A stretch of DNA of 64,000 nucleotides from Euwallacea fornicatus (GCF_040115645.1 NC_089542.1:6758001-6822000), one strand, 5' to 3'. Positions 35,479-47,900 are shown, numbered from the stretch's first letter. Notes: a model not told the origin generated them from the letters alone. Made by a program: numbers and translations.

Positions 35479-36102
35479 CTGGCCTGAGAAATGAGGATAA
35501 ATACTGTAGAAGGAGCATACAGATGAAAAAACGAAAAGGTTTTTAAAATAATAATTTATCATCTGAAGGAGCAACTAGTTGAAATTCTAAGTCATTGTTA
35601 TGTGTCGTTTTTCTGTTGAAACAATCCTTTTGCATCTCAAAGTCCGGTTCTGTAAAATAGTTGCAAAACAAACGATCGAACAAAGCTGCAGGTTGGTAGT
35701 AAATGCCTCAAACCTAATCAGATTGGAAAAATGCGCATAGATAATGCACGCTTAAGGAAAGTCGGTAAAGAGTTCGCTGATTTATCGACGAAGATCTATC
35801 GAGATTTACCGACCGACCAACTACTATGCGGTTGCCTTAGGCCGGTACAGTTGGAATCTGCCATTGACTGAGGTGAATTTAAAACAGCCAAGATTTATAC
35901 TTAATTATTTTCTTGTAGTTATTGGTAAGGACTGTTTTGAGATAAAATGAAGCGTTAGAACTTCTAGCTTCCTGGTAAGCGCTTCTATTCAATAGAGATA
36001 ATATTGAAAAATTACACCAAAGCGTAGACATACCCTCAATTTTATATGAAATGCTTCACCCAGTAATAATAATAATTGAGTTTTGAAATTTCAGCACGAT
36101 AA
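35479..36102. other. Non-coding stretch, no recognised feature
   Basis: No supported feature. Confidence 0.4.
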
Positions 36103-37182
36103 TGCTTCATGGCGGACTATCAAATGATCGGAGTTTCAATTAAAAAAAAACATTTATTAATTAAAACGTTGATAATAAGTGACTCCCTCGTACGGTAATG
36201 CAGGCATGTACTCTTCGTGACATGCGTTACAACAAATGATGAATACTCCTCTGTGGTATTTCATTCCATGTTATTTCAAGGTGGTGGCGTAGGTTATCCA
36301 AATTGTTTGGAGGACTCGGTAAGTTTCGAAGACGGCCACTCGTCACGTTCCAAAGATGTTCCATAGGTGATAAATCGGGTGACCGCGCAGGCCAAGGAAG
36401 CATTTCCAATTCTGCTTGTTCCAAGTACCTTCGAGTAATGTTCGCATTGTGCGACCTTGCATTGGAAAATTCCATGTGGTAAAGTCTTCGTGAAAGATAC
36501 TAATACTGGCCGCAGGACGTGATTTATGTAGCGATGTGCAGTTAGGGTGTCTGGAAGAGACACAAGAGATTCTCGACCAAGATATATGGCACCCCAAACC
36601 ACAACAACAGATGTTAAGATTGGTGGCGGCTTTGACAAAACTGCAAATTTTTTCTTTCTCCCAGCTGTTGACTGACCCTTCTACGACTATCATTGACGCA
36701 CTCGTCACTGAAGACGATATTGTTCCAGTGCTGATTCCAACAACTTGTTTTTGACGCAAGGCAATTCTGAAAGCTTGGTGTTGTGAGGTCAGTGGAAGCA
36801 GTAGATTTGGGCTTATTCAAATCTGCATCGCTGAATCCCTTTTTTAGACCACGCAGAGCAAATCCTCGCAATGGCAGCGTGGTTCCCATTCATTCTTTGG
36901 GTAATTTCACGAAAAGAAAGTTCGCCCTCCTACATGCTGATAATTCGCCCTTTGTCAAAATCCAACTCGTGGGAGAAATTTCCACGCTGTCGCACTGAGG
37001 GCATTTTAAGATGTCTCATTAACAATTCAGCAACAAAAAAAACTAACTGATATTTACATGCAAATATTATTTTATTTATTAAAAATTGAATAAAAAATCT
37101 AGAAGGTCTATGACAAAAAAAACCTATGGCGTTTTTCAGTTTTTACTGAAATTTTGACCATTTGATACTCTATTATGAAGCC
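36103..37182 (-). mobile_element. Tc1-like transposon, second family
   Basis: Inverted ends of about 40 bp: left GCTTCATGGCGGACTATCAA and, from the right, GCTTCATAATAGAGTATCAA, followed by similar ATGGTC..AATTTCA-like sequence. The enclosed transposase remnant is on the minus strand. A total of about 1.08 kb is short for Tc1, implying internal loss. Confidence 0.7.
36227..36995 (-). pseudogene. Tc1-like transposase, frameshifted
   Basis: Pieces across three frames: MGTTLPLRGFALRGLKKGF near 36889, SCWNQHWNNIVFSDECVNDS (first catalytic D in VFSDE), GRESLVSLPDTLTAHRYINH with NHVLRPVLVSF, then QAELEMLPWPARSPDLSPME and HLWNVTSGRLRNLP in the last frame. E in SPMEHLW is the DD34E glutamate. It closes WNEIPQRSIHHLL-stop. 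At least two frameshifts; inactive. Distinct from the Tc1 at 1869-4032 in sequence. Confidence 0.85.
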
Positions 37183-37577
37183 TTATTTTGCCAAAATTAC
37201 AAGACTTAATGATTGTTGCTACTGGATGGTGCATTTCATCTGAATCTGGGTGTATGCCAAAAAGGCTTCCGTAACAAGCTTTTGTTACTCTGCATCAATT
37301 TGTGGGTGAAACTCAATCAGTCATCAGTTTACCAAACATTTTCAGGGAACTGCTATCTGGTGCAATTAAAATGATGGAAAATTCTTGAAGATTGCATCCC
37401 ATGCTTATAATATATGAGAAGTTTCTGTTTACGAGAAATATGTCTCAAAGCTTGTTGCACAAGCGACCCAATTTTCCAGAATAAAAATGAGAAAGTTGAA
37501 AGGGATAAAAGATGAGAAATCGGGAGTTGGAAGGAAAAGTTCTTGGGTTTCGGGGATTGAGATAATTTGAACACGAG
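37183..37577. other. Non-coding stretch, no recognised feature
   Basis: Nothing supported between the Tc1 and Tigger-like elements. Confidence 0.4.
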
Positions 37578-37579
37578 TA

Positions 37580-39248
37580 CTGTATTTCCCCGAAAATAAG
37601 GCCCAGTCTTATATAAATTTTTACTGCAAAACCCGCTTATTTGGGAAGGATGTCGTATTTCTCATGCACAATAATAAATATTTGTTCAACTTCAAGTAAC
37701 AAAGTTATTTATTATTTATTAAAAAATATATATATAAAGTTAAAAAAAAACTATTTAGTGGCTATGATCCTCGAAAAATATATTCTCGTTATGTTTTTCT
37801 GAAATATTGTCATGAATTTGTAGACTCCGAATTCCTGCTTCAATTTGTTGCATCTTCATTTCTAGTAAAATCACTGACACTAACCTCTCAAGTTGAGCAA
37901 TACCGCTCTCCTCAAATGATCTCTTGTTGTCTAGGTAGCCTGCTCGGAGGGCATTAACAACACAGCCGTTTGTTATTTTAATCCATGCATTCTTCACCCA
38001 AGTAACGACTTTCTACAGTTTAGGCTTTATGAAGTTTCCACATCGATTTCTCTTTATTCTATTTTCAGTGAAGTCATTGATTTCCGCACACAAATGATCT
38101 TTAAATGGCTTATGTATTGTAATATCAAGAGTCTGGAGATCTTCATGGCATTAGAGCCAGAGAGTGCTAGCAGAATCCTACACGAGCATAACTCTTTTGC
38201 GACCGTGCGAAACGAATGGTGGAAATGCATAGATCCAGTTTTTCTTGCTCTTTGTGTTGACCAAGCTTTTTCAGTTTCAAGAACGTAAACACCTGAAATA
38301 TGTTCGATTTTCTCTTTCGCATCTTTAGAGATGATTAGAGGAGTAACTTTCTTTCCATTGAAATTAATTGCCAAAATACATGTAATGCGTGTACTTTTGT
38401 AATCAACGGAGGAAATACAGATCGTAGTAGTACACTTGTGATCAATGGTAGTTTGAGACTGCTTGACCATCCATAGAAATGCAACCATAGCAACCATCTT
38501 CGACAGTGAGTACGTGGAGCAGTCGATTCCATAAACGAAACATTGGAAAAGAAGCTCACGCTTAATCACTATCTTCCAACTTAAACTGTGTTGTCAATCT
38601 TCTTAGCGACAGTTCATATTGCTGAAGGAAGCTTTCTACCTAGTGTTGCGATGCTTTGAATTCGTCTGGCGGTGTGTCTAGCTGTAGTACCATTGCGAGG
38701 ACAAGTTCTTGAATACCAACTCTACGAACTACCAAACACTTTGCTCTTCTGTCAGCAATCCATTCAAATATAATGTTTCCCAATTTAGGCGATAATGGTC
38801 GTCGACCCGATCCACACGCTTCTTGACATTTCCCACATCAACATGTTGATTTAGAATATTGTACTAGGATCGCCACTTTCAAACCATTCATAGGTTCAAT
38901 TTCTTTTCCTCACAAAAACTGTGAATTTTTTTTCTCTAGAGTCTTCAGCCATTGTCTCTTTGTATTCCATTGAATAACTCTTTCTTTTTGCACTCATTTT
39001 ATGTTAAAAAAAATTTAATGAATAACTAAAGGTTGGCTGCTGAAACGGCGTCTAGCACACGACCAATCAATGGCGAATGGTGTTCGCCACTGACCGACAC
39101 GCAAACCGGGAGAGGGGGTTCCCCGACTCGTCCGCTTAACGAAATTAGCTAGGGCTCATTTTTGAGGGTAGAGCTTATGTTAGAAATGTCTCGAAGTACC
39201 ATGCTCGGATCTATTTTTTGGTTGGGTCTTATTTTAGGGAAAAGACGG
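37580..39248 (-). mobile_element. pogo/Tigger-like element, 1.67 kb
   Basis: Left end CTGTATTTCCCCGAAAATAA and right end (reverse complement) CCGTCTTTTCCCTAAAATAA form a TIR of at least 25 bp; a TA lies at 37578-37579 and another close to the right end. The sequence resembles the ..TTTCCCCGAAAATAAG.C termini I associate with Tigger-type elements. It encloses a minus-strand DDE-superfamily transposase remnant. Confidence 0.8.
37755..38997 (-). pseudogene. Tigger-like DDE transposase, decayed
   Basis: A start MSAKRKSYSMEYKE lies at 38997, typical of this family's N terminus. The middle is broken; the catalytic core at 38470-38250 reads SQTTIDHKCTTTICISSVDY then KSTRITCILAINFNGKKVTP, PLIISKDAKEKIEHISGVYV and ETEKAWSTQ. 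The C terminus at 37997-37755 has NAWIKITNGCVVNALRAGYL. Relatives have a DSA-type catalytic block (about 38150 here, SGSNAMK) and a PLD block, both degraded. Several frameshifts and stops; inactive. Different family from the Tigger-like copies at 47.9 and 51.9 kb. Confidence 0.8.
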
Positions 39249-41327
39249 CATAAAGATCGGCTTTAAATGAAAATAAAAATAAAAATCCGAGGGAATACGT
39301 TTCGAGACTCTTCAACCTCTACTCCTCCACCCCACAAGTTGAGGCATCATGTGAACATATAAGTTAAGGGAACATTTTTTACCCTCTATTTCCTTAACTA
39401 TGATTGATACTCAGTGCTGTAAAACTGATCAAACATCAAGTAATTGGTTCACAAGACCATCAGACCGGCCTGTGACATTTCTAAATGAAGTTAATAGGGA
39501 TGTGTCTCCTTCTTTGTCAACAGCACGTGTCTCATCCATTGTTCGCGCGTGTTCCCTTCCAAGTTTTAAATTTCGGTCCTCAATTAGATATAGGGGTGGC
39601 AATTAGTTCCCAGCACGTAATTATCGTTACGTGGGAAATTGAACATCTTTTATAAGAACTAAGTATTACAGGTATCATAACGACAAAAAATAAATAAATT
39701 ATCGACGAAGAAGCGGGAGCAAAACATCGGCAATTTCTCAAACATTGGTCGTGATTAATGGCGATATAAGAATGCGCCCCGAGTGATATAAGAAGACGAT
39801 TATCGGGTAAGAGCGGAATCTCGAGGCCTCGACCGACAAAAGGTATGTCGGAAAACGTAATTAAGCTGTTAAAATCGCTAAAGAGCGTGGCGAACATGGC
39901 TAAAACGCCCGGTGACAGGGCACAGAACAAATTAGTATGTGATAAAATGTAAATTACATAACTGGGAGATGTTGGGAGAACCTCTGACTAAAATTAGTCA
40001 ACTAGGGCGAAAACAATCACGCCAGTGACTCATGAGTATCAGAGTGATTTCTTGGGCAACCACCACATAATTAATTACTCAGGTGCCTTAACCGGGCATT
40101 CCTTGAAGGCAAATTTATAGCCGGTGGGACTTCAAGCGTAGCGACGGCCTTAAGGACTTTAAATCACTTAAATTATTCAAAGCTCAGGTTTTTCGATTCG
40201 AAGGCCTGCATCGAATCTAAAGAGTCTTGATTTTCCCGGTGACTATTTTTTCCTCTTCCTCGAAAAGAGGAGAAAAACCAAAAGATGTTGGCGTGCCCCG
40301 TCGTGCAGACTACACCAAACGTCTCTTCGCCTCTTCGAATTTTTTTTCATTTCCGAATTGAAATTCAAGTCTTGCTAGCGTTGTTTCTCCCTTTTGTCTC
40401 GTGTTTACAATCTTTTGTTCGAACCGCCCGTTTTCGTGTCTTTTTTCTAATAAAATTCAAATCATCCACGCAACTTGGGCGACATCGCCTCGTCTATGAA
40501 GTTGTCTATTATTAAGTTGCGTCAACCTCATCAGCAATGAATATTTATTAAGAATCTTTTCGTCCTACGCCCTGTACGTGACGACAAGCAAAGAAAGTCT
40601 TCTCGCATTAATTCCAGGTCAAAACATTCACGGAAAAAAAACACTATAAATCGATTTGGAGATATCGATTGACATTCACAGGCCGTGTAAATCAAACAAA
40701 ACGGTTATCAGTTACTCGATCTGGCCGTCAGACGTGTTCTTTGATTACGGCATGCATCACGTTGTCAAAATGAACGTCCTTTCACCAATAATAATCGAAC
40801 GACATCACAGTTATGAATATTCCTCAACAAAAGAGTTTTTATTAGTCGTTTCGATATGGGGCCTTTGGATTTCGATTCTTTCGTCACTTTCTATTGTCAG
40901 AGCTGCAACAATCACCATTGGCTCAAAGCGGAGTTGTGACGTGCGTGGGGCTATTTGTACGAGCTTGATAAATTACATTAATCTATTGCAAATAAGTTTT
41001 GAATCGGTGATGATTAATAGCGACAGGATTTCTTAAGTACCCAATATCTCGGAGAATGACTGCTTTTAATTAACAGACAGATATTCTCTGCATTTTTGAT
41101 TGTGGTGAGGTGGATCTTTGCGTACCTCGCACTCCGAAAAGTTACGCATTTTGGGAACTGCAGATATCCATTGATCCATGAAGAACTGACTCTTGGTAGA
41201 AAGAGAGAGGTAGCGAGTATCAGTTTTCCTTAACGAGAAATCGGCGAGGAGCGGAAAGCATGAAAGAAAAATTTGCTGTTGTAAATGTGCCTGGAACCAC
41301 TGGAAGAAGATAAGAGAGCCTGAAATA
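39249..41327. other. Non-coding stretch, GC-richer in parts
   Basis: Frames such as 39580-39930 (-), 40285-40515 (+) and 40656-41036 (+) translate to hydrophobic or random-looking sequence with no family match and no paired splice sites that I can see. Could include a conserved intronic element; undecidable from one sequence. Confidence 0.35.
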
Positions 41328-42092
41328 CACGAGGATAGTCCCAGAAGTGCCTGACCTAAAACTCAAAGAAAAAAAATTTGAAAAATACTACGTTATTTCC
41401 AAAATTGTCTGCTTTAAGATTGACACACATTTTCCAGCGACGTTCCATGAGTCCTACGCTCTGTTTATAGTAGGAAGCTTAGAATATTTCAAAATAGGCA
41501 TCAACCTCGGATTTCACCTATTCACTATTAGCAAATTTCTTTCCACCGAGCCATTTGTGCAAGTTTGGAAATAGAAAATAATCTGAAGGGGCTTAATCTG
41601 GCGAATAGAATGGGTGAGGAAAAAAGTCGAAATCGAGTTAATTGATTTCGGCCATCGCGATTTCGGAAGTGTGGATTGGTGCGTTGTCTTGATGAAACAC
41701 GACTTTTTTTTCGAAAAATGATTCGTTTTTTTTTATTTCTTCGCTCCAATGCTGCAATAAATGCATTTAATATTCTCCATTTATTGTTTTTCCTTTAGGG
41801 AGAGAGTCAATAAAAATTACCCCACGTGCATCCCAAAAAACTAACGGCATCAGCTTTGCTGCACATGAAAGGATTTTCGCCTTCTTTGGAGCCGATTGTC
41901 CTCTTTGAATCCATTCTTTCGACTGCTCTTTCATCTCAGGTGTGAAATAATGGATCCGTGTTTCAACCATTACTATGAATCGATGCAAAAACTCGACTCT
42001 ATTGCTACGAAACTTTACCAAAGGCTCCCTTGGAAAGTCCTCACTGCGCTATTCTTGTTCAATTGCGAGTAACAGCGGCGCCCACCTTCTCT
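41328..42092 (-). mobile_element. mariner element 'b', truncated
   Basis: Starts with the same terminal sequence as mariner 'a' (CGAGGATAGTCCCAGAAGTG) shortly after a TA at 41326-41327. Minus-strand coding remnants at 42021-41767 read VETRIHYFTPEMKEQSKEWI (DETWIHHYTPE in relatives, first D lost) then SAPKKAKILSCAAKLM and FWDARGVIFIDSLPKGKTIN. The element stops near 42092, where repeat X copy 2 begins, so the transposase N terminus and right TIR are missing. Confidence 0.8.
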
Positions 42093-42768
42093 GTCCTGTT
42101 ATGAACGGATATAGACATAATTAAATTACATTCTTCAAAATGTCTGGGGATAAGTAGCAACAAAGTCAAAACTGTTGCTCTATGTTAATGAAATGCTCTC
42201 CAGTACGCCTTGGTACACGGAGAATGTGGAAAATTGCACGTTAGAAAAAACTTTCTGATTTTCTAATAGGAGTGTTTTGAATGATTTCGCTCATTTTCAG
42301 AAAAAAGTAAGATAACTCAAACATTCACTCTCCCCACGTTAGGTGCTACCTAACTCCAAAAATCTTTCGGGTCGTTCCGTGTTAATGAAGTTGCTCCGCC
42401 TAGTTTGGCATTTGGTTCGGAAAATTCCTTTGTGACTACTCTAAATCGAGCAAAAATTCTTCTGAAATCACTCCAAGTTGCATACAGATCATTCCGACGA
42501 GTGCTGGAAAAATGATGGTTTAGAAGAAATAAAAAAAATATGGGGATAGAAAAGTGAAAATCGCAATCCTGTTCGTTAAGACGAAGGGAAAATTGGAAGT
42601 GTAAATTGGACTAAATTGTCAATAAACGTGCAGGAAGCCGGCATTAGCTGGCACAAGAAAACCCTGTAATTCACGATATAATAAATAGGAATTTTTGTCA
42701 AATTTGTATTTCTTAGAATAAATTAAATAATATATATAGGATCCAGACAATGGCAAATAGTCACGCTA
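42093..42768. repeat. Unidentified repeat 'X', copy 2
   Basis: Collinear with 8850-9561 across its length and, like it, followed at once by a TA and a mariner end of the same family. No recognised domain. Confidence 0.65.
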
Positions 42769-42770
42769 CG

Positions 42771-43938
42771 ATGATAGTCCCAGGAGTATCCGACGTAACA
42801 CTTAAAGAAAAACAAATGGTAAATATTACATTATTTTTCAACATAGTCCCCCTTGAGATTGACACACTTTTCCAGCGATGTTCCATGCCGTGTTTATAGT
42901 AAAAAGCTTTGAACGTTTCAAAACATGCATCAACCTTAGACTTCAACATTATTGGCAAATTTCTTTCCGCCGAGTAATTTTTTCCAGTTTGGAAATTGAA
43001 AATAATCTGAAGAGGCTAAATCTGGCGAATAGGATGGGAGGAAAAAGTTCGAAACCAAGTTGATTGATTTTAGTCATCATCATGACGGAAATGTAGATCG
43101 GTGCACTGCCTTCATGAAACAAGACTTTCTCGCCAAATGCGGTCTTTTTTTCCTAATTTCTCGTTCAAACGCTGCAATAAATTTGTTTAATGTTCTCCAT
43201 TTATTGTTTTTTCTTTAAAGAGAGAGTTAATAAAAATTATCTCACGTGTATTTCAAAAAACAAACGCCATCACTTTTCCTGCAGATGGAACGATTTTCGC
43301 CTTCTTTGGAGCCAATTCAACTCTTTGAACCCATTGCTTTGCGTACTCATTTATCTCCGGCACTAAAGGATGGACCCATGTTTCATCCATAGGTATGAAT
43401 CGATGCAAAAACTCGGCTTTACCATTACGAAACTTTACCAACCACTCTCTTGGAACGTTCTCACTGTGCAGCATTTGTTCAATTCTGAATAATCGTGGCA
43501 CCCCTTTTATGCACAGCTTTCTCATATCGAATTTCTCTCTCAAATTGCAACGTACAGCACTTTTTGAAATGCCTATCTTCCAGTACAGTTTTGTGCATTT
43601 TTACCACAATATCTGAAGTGGTCAAATCTGGAGTATCATAAGGTCGACCACTGCGGAATCCGTCTTGGCAGTTTGTTCGACCGCTTTAAAATTCTACCAT
43701 TAAATTTTACAGTTGTTAACAAAGAACCATATTCTACTAGGGTAGAATCTAATTCCGCTTTAATATCGAATGGACTAAAACCTTTCTAATCAAAATATTG
43801 AATCACGTAGTCAATGACCAATCTTTTTCACGTTTCCAAAATTTCTGGAACTGTTCACTAAAAACAATTCTTACACACACACACACACACAAATCAACGT
43901 AGTACCCTCAAACTTTAAACATAAGATTTTTACGGTTG
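42771..43938 (-). mobile_element. mariner element 'c', truncated at its right end
   Basis: Begins CGATGATAGTCCCAGGAGTA after TA (42769-42770), the same end as 'a' and 'b'. Minus-strand coding: 43680-43550 SGRPYDTPDLTTSDIVVKMH; 43543-43253 REKFDMRKLCIKGVPRLFRI then EFLHRFIPMDETWVHPLVPE with the first catalytic D kept, and APKKAKIVPSAGKVMA; later SYSPDLASSDYFQF (third-D block). Frameshifts in between. A (CA)n tract at 43873-43891 lies inside it. Similarity with 'a' ends near 43935, just before the next element. Confidence 0.82.
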
Positions 43939-43946
43939 GGTCTGTA

Positions 43947-44822
43947 TAACTTTGCTTCCGCCGTTTTTCCATAGAGTGCTTTAATGGCAAGTAGTGGTCG
44001 AAATGAATATGTAGCTCATAGACGTCGCGCAAAAAACTTGGGCATCTGCCAATATAACTCCATGGAAACATTAATCAATTTGTCTTTGCATCAAAAGTTA
44101 TTCTCGAATGAAAATATCAGTTTATCGGCAAACTTCTCGTCATTTGTGGGATGTTTTAATTTTCTGTTTCGATATGAATAAATTTGCACCTAAGACACAT
44201 CGAATGTTCCCAAATACTTATTATGGTGAGGTCGCTATTTGTGAAACAATGTATTGTCAATGGAACGCATCAAGAACGGTGATTTTCATGTCGAAGACGG
44301 GCATAGCGAAGAGAGAGAAGATTTTCAAAGATGCAGAATTGGAGACATCACTTAATGATGACTCATGTCAAAGTCAAGAAAAATTTTTCACGATCATTGG
44401 AAGTTTGAGTTTAATCCGAACATTGAAAGACAAACGGTCGCAATACGTCGACAGACGCAATAAAGTGATTTGGCAGCATGACAATGCTCGACCCCATGTT
44501 GCGAAAGTAGTCAAGACATGCTTGGAAACATTAAAATAGGAAGTCGTACCCCGTCCGCCGTACTCTCCAGACTTTGCTCCCTCTGACTGTCACTTGTTTC
44601 GATCAGTGACACATAAGCCTGACTGACTTCTGGTCTTATGAAGAAGTAAAAAATTAGATCAATTCGTGAATCGTTTCAGAAGATGGCTAGTTTTTGAATG
44701 CGGGATTCATACGCTGTTCTATAGATGGAAGAAACTAATACAATACTGTAAATCGTGAATGTATCATCCATTTTTTACAATTAAGTTTCGAATTTCGGAA
44801 AAAAACGACGGAAGCAAAGTTA
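43947..44822 (+). mobile_element. mariner element 'd', internally deleted, second mariner family
   Basis: TIRs of about 22 bp: TAACTTTGCTTCCGCCGTTT on the left and, from the right, TAACTTTGCTTCCGTCGTTT. TA flanks both ends (43945-43946, 44823-44824). Coding on the plus strand: an N-terminal block near 44170-44320, FKDAELETSLNDDSCQSQEK at about 44325-44384, then a jump to KRSQYVDRRNKVIWQHDNAR with PHVAKVVKTCLETLK (second D), a stop, VPRPPYSPDFAPSDCHLF (third D). The region with the first catalytic D is missing, so the 876-bp element is a deletion derivative of a 1.3-kb mariner. Confidence 0.88.
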
Positions 44823-44824
44823 TA

Positions 44825-45515
44825 AATCTATTAGGAAAGTAAGGTTAAACAATAGAAAGAAGAGGACAATCGTCAGCATTCATGCAGGAAGCCAACTTGA
44901 ACTGGACGATGTCATGAATAATCAATGTGAAGACGAGAAAATGCATTCAGTTATAAAAAAAAAAAACCCTGAAGCAACAAAATAGAAAAGAAGAATTCAA
45001 AGTTTCTTTCAGAAAGTTAGGACAAAGAAGAAAGAGATACAGAAGCACCTTTAGTCAAAAATTTACGAGCAGTTGACCTAGAGAATGAAGCAACTGGTTT
45101 CCAGGAGATTTTTTGCAGGAATTTGTTCCAGGTAAGTAATTGAAAATCAAGAGGCAAGGAAAAATTGAAGAAAGCAAAGTCCGTCTCTATAAAGCTCTAG
45201 ATTAATCATGGAGAAGAACAGAAAGTGTCAGGTCATCGTCCTATTAAATTTTTAGAGAAAAAGAGATGAAAGAAGAACGATTGTGTTGTCACATCAGAAA
45301 GAGCAAAGGGGAAGTATCGCTGATTTTTTTCTAATTTTCACTAGATAAAAAGTATCATTAGGTAGAGGTAGCTCTTATATATTTTAGAAATAACCTCTAG
45401 ATAGTAGGCTTTAAGCTACTAATCGGGTAAGTTGAAAAAAGTTTCCACGCCCGTTGAAGCAGAAAATGTTAGTAGAATTTCTTTGAGAATAATAACCTCA
45501 ATTGAACTGATTGAT
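44825..45515. other. Non-coding stretch with a short third piece of repeat X
   Basis: Around 44860-44920 the order CAATCGTCAG, GCAGGAAGCC and TGGACGATG resembles the end of repeat X (AATTGTCAATAG, GCAGGAAGC, TGGCACAAG). The rest has no supported feature, although 45360-45515 may be a further degraded unit of the tandem repeat that follows. Confidence 0.4.
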
Positions 45516-46345
45516 TTCGAAGTTTTAGCAGATACAATCTAAGAGATTGTTGCCTTTGGGTCTTCAATTTAAAAGGTTCCCGAGGGAAACTAAGGAGAAT
45601 TCCTATGTGTTTTGGATAGGAAAATATTGGTGTATTCTCTTCAAATATACCAACTGGTAATCTACTAACAGGTTTCTAAATTTTTGTAATTATAATATAA
45701 AACACGTGTCTTTAGATATCCGGTTCAAGAAGATTTATGAGTCAAGCCTGAAAAGATACTAATGTGTTTCGAAGAATACAATATTAGTGTAGGTTCTTGT
45801 TGAAAATACTAAAAACTATTCTACCGATTAATTTACAAGTTTTTGTAGATAAAATATAAACTACTGGTTGCCCTCAGGTATTCAATTTAATAAGGAATCT
45901 AGAAGGCAAATTCCAGAGGATTCTGATGCGTTTGGAAATGAAAATTTTAAGATAGCGATGTCTATTTTCCTGATTCGTTTCCAAGTTTAGTTAGTTAAAT
46001 AATTTAAAACACCAGCCACATTTAGCTATTCAATTTTAGAAATGTTTGTAACAGGCAAATCCCCAGGGGGCTTCCAACCGATTTGAAGAATACAATATCA
46101 GTAAGAGCTCTTTGAAAATATTAATTGATAATATAATACATAATTATTTTCCAAGTTTTCGTAGAGAAAATGTATATAAAACATCAGCTGTATTTAGACA
46201 TTCAATTTAATAAGGATATGAGAGAAGGTTCCCACAGGGCAAATCTAAGAGGATGTTCATGTTGTCTCTCAGATAAAAAAAAAGTATCTTGCCGCCTTCC
46301 AAGTTTCCGACCATAAAATGTAAAAAAGAATAAATGTCCTTATTG
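45516..46345. repeat. Diverged tandem repeat, five units of about 146-170 bp plus a partial
   Basis: Units start at 45516, 45674, 45833, 45979, 46149 and 46297 (partial). Each begins with a TTCCAAGTTTTNGTAGANAAAAT-like block (for example TTTCCAAGTTTTCGTAGAGA), continues through ATTCAATTTAATAAGG and a CAAATCC.GAGG-like block, and then GAAGAATACAATAT.AGT. Divergence is high, so this is an old array. No coding potential. Confidence 0.75.
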
Positions 46346-47900
46346 CTGTTGTTTGATCATGAGAGACTGGACTTTCGTTTCAAGTTAACATTTTTTACCG
46401 GAATGGAAACCGTAACAACAGGTCTCTATTTGGTAGTGGTAGCGCAGCCTCCAGAGAATATTTAACAATTAACTTACAGCTCACATTACAAAAAGCGCAC
46501 CTATTTTACATAAATTTACATGCCGTATAATCGGTACATTTTGACAAGATACCATGCATAATGCCCGTTTAGCATTTTATTTTGGTTTTAAATGGACACT
46601 TTATGACAACGAGTAGGGCTGTAAATTATCGTTACTTTTTCGAGCTCACCTCTCTTTTCGTCTGTGATTTGCATTCAGGCCGCACATACACGAGCAGATT
46701 TTAATTAGTCCCTGGATACGACTATACCTCTTCCGACAAACGCCCGGTTCTATCTTGATTGTGGTGCTATCGCAACAGATTTATTAGTGGACGATTTTAG
46801 ACCGGGAAAGCCCACTTAATTTGTCACACCCAGGCTTGGATGATTAACTGTCCGTTGAAATTTTCAAATTAAAATTTTATTTTCATCGGCCTGAAAGGTT
46901 AATTGAAGCTAATTCTGGACTTTCTATCTATTGTATTACCAATGTATTCACTGCACATTAAGACGATTAAAATTTTTATTGCCATGAGGTTTTATGGAGG
47001 AAATGCGGTCGCCCGAAAAGACTCCGAAATACTTAACAACGCAGAACAAAGTTATCGTAAAACTGTTTTTATTGCGCAAGATATTAATACAAGGAAAAGT
47101 GGAGGGAAAAGGACGGAAGAACAGCCCACAAATCAGCTCCGATGCAGGGCAAAAAAGGATTAGTATTACCGTTAGTATTATATATTATCCGATTGAAAAC
47201 TATAGAAAACAATAACTCCATGTAGAGTCCATTTTATCATCCCGATACCAGGGCAGTAAAATTTTATCGACAGCCTACAAGAGTTGTTCGCGACAATATG
47301 AACAAATATTTTCTCACTTGCCTGTAGCCAATGACAGATTTGAATGGCGTTCCTGTTGTCCCACACAGCAGGAATTTGAATGCTGGACTACGTTTGAATC
47401 CTCTTTTATTATTAACTGGTACGCTCTAGTTGAAATATGCGTTTCGTCCCGAACCATAGGAGGTTCGGACTCAGTTCAAAGCAACAAAGGGTCTTTTTAG
47501 TCTGCTGACCCTATTCACATCCATTTGCGAACTTTAATATCGACGATGTGAATAAAATGTCAAATGCAGATGGACTGCATATGCTTTAGTGTATAATATA
47601 AGAGCGATAGCTTCGGACAGTAGATACGTAACCAGATTATCCTGCGATTTTCGAACAAAAAGCGTCGAGATACGCCAATGATTTTTTGAAGATATTTTAC
47701 GGCAAATGTTTCCCCGACGGTATCAATCGAAACCTCCTATTCACTTTTCTGCCATACAAGACGGGGGTGTCCAGGGCCAGGTAACCGTACCAATATTTTT
47801 TTTTGGAAATTTTGGAAATTTTTCAAATTTCTCAAATTTCTCATCGGTTGAAACAATGCAAATGAGAAGCGATCGTTAAAAAAATATATTAATTCTACTA
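46346..47900. other. Non-coding stretch, no recognised feature
   Basis: A short run of near-repeated GGAAATTTT and CTCAAATTT words lies at 47806-47842. Frames at 46903-47215 overlap each other and match nothing. Confidence 0.35.

Noticed and set aside
36343..36759. 138-codon frame as an independent gene
   Set aside because: Out-of-phase reading of a frameshifted Tc1 transposase.
40656..41036. 126-codon open frame on the plus strand
   Set aside because: Translation looks random, no splice sites or family motifs.
43873..43891. (CA)n tract as a separate feature of interest
   Set aside because: Ordinary microsatellite inside a dead mariner; mentioned with that element.
44823..44920. Right end of mariner 'c' resuming after element 'd'
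   Set aside because: The sequence after 'd' does not match the corresponding part of mariner 'a', so a clean insertion of 'd' into 'c' is not shown.
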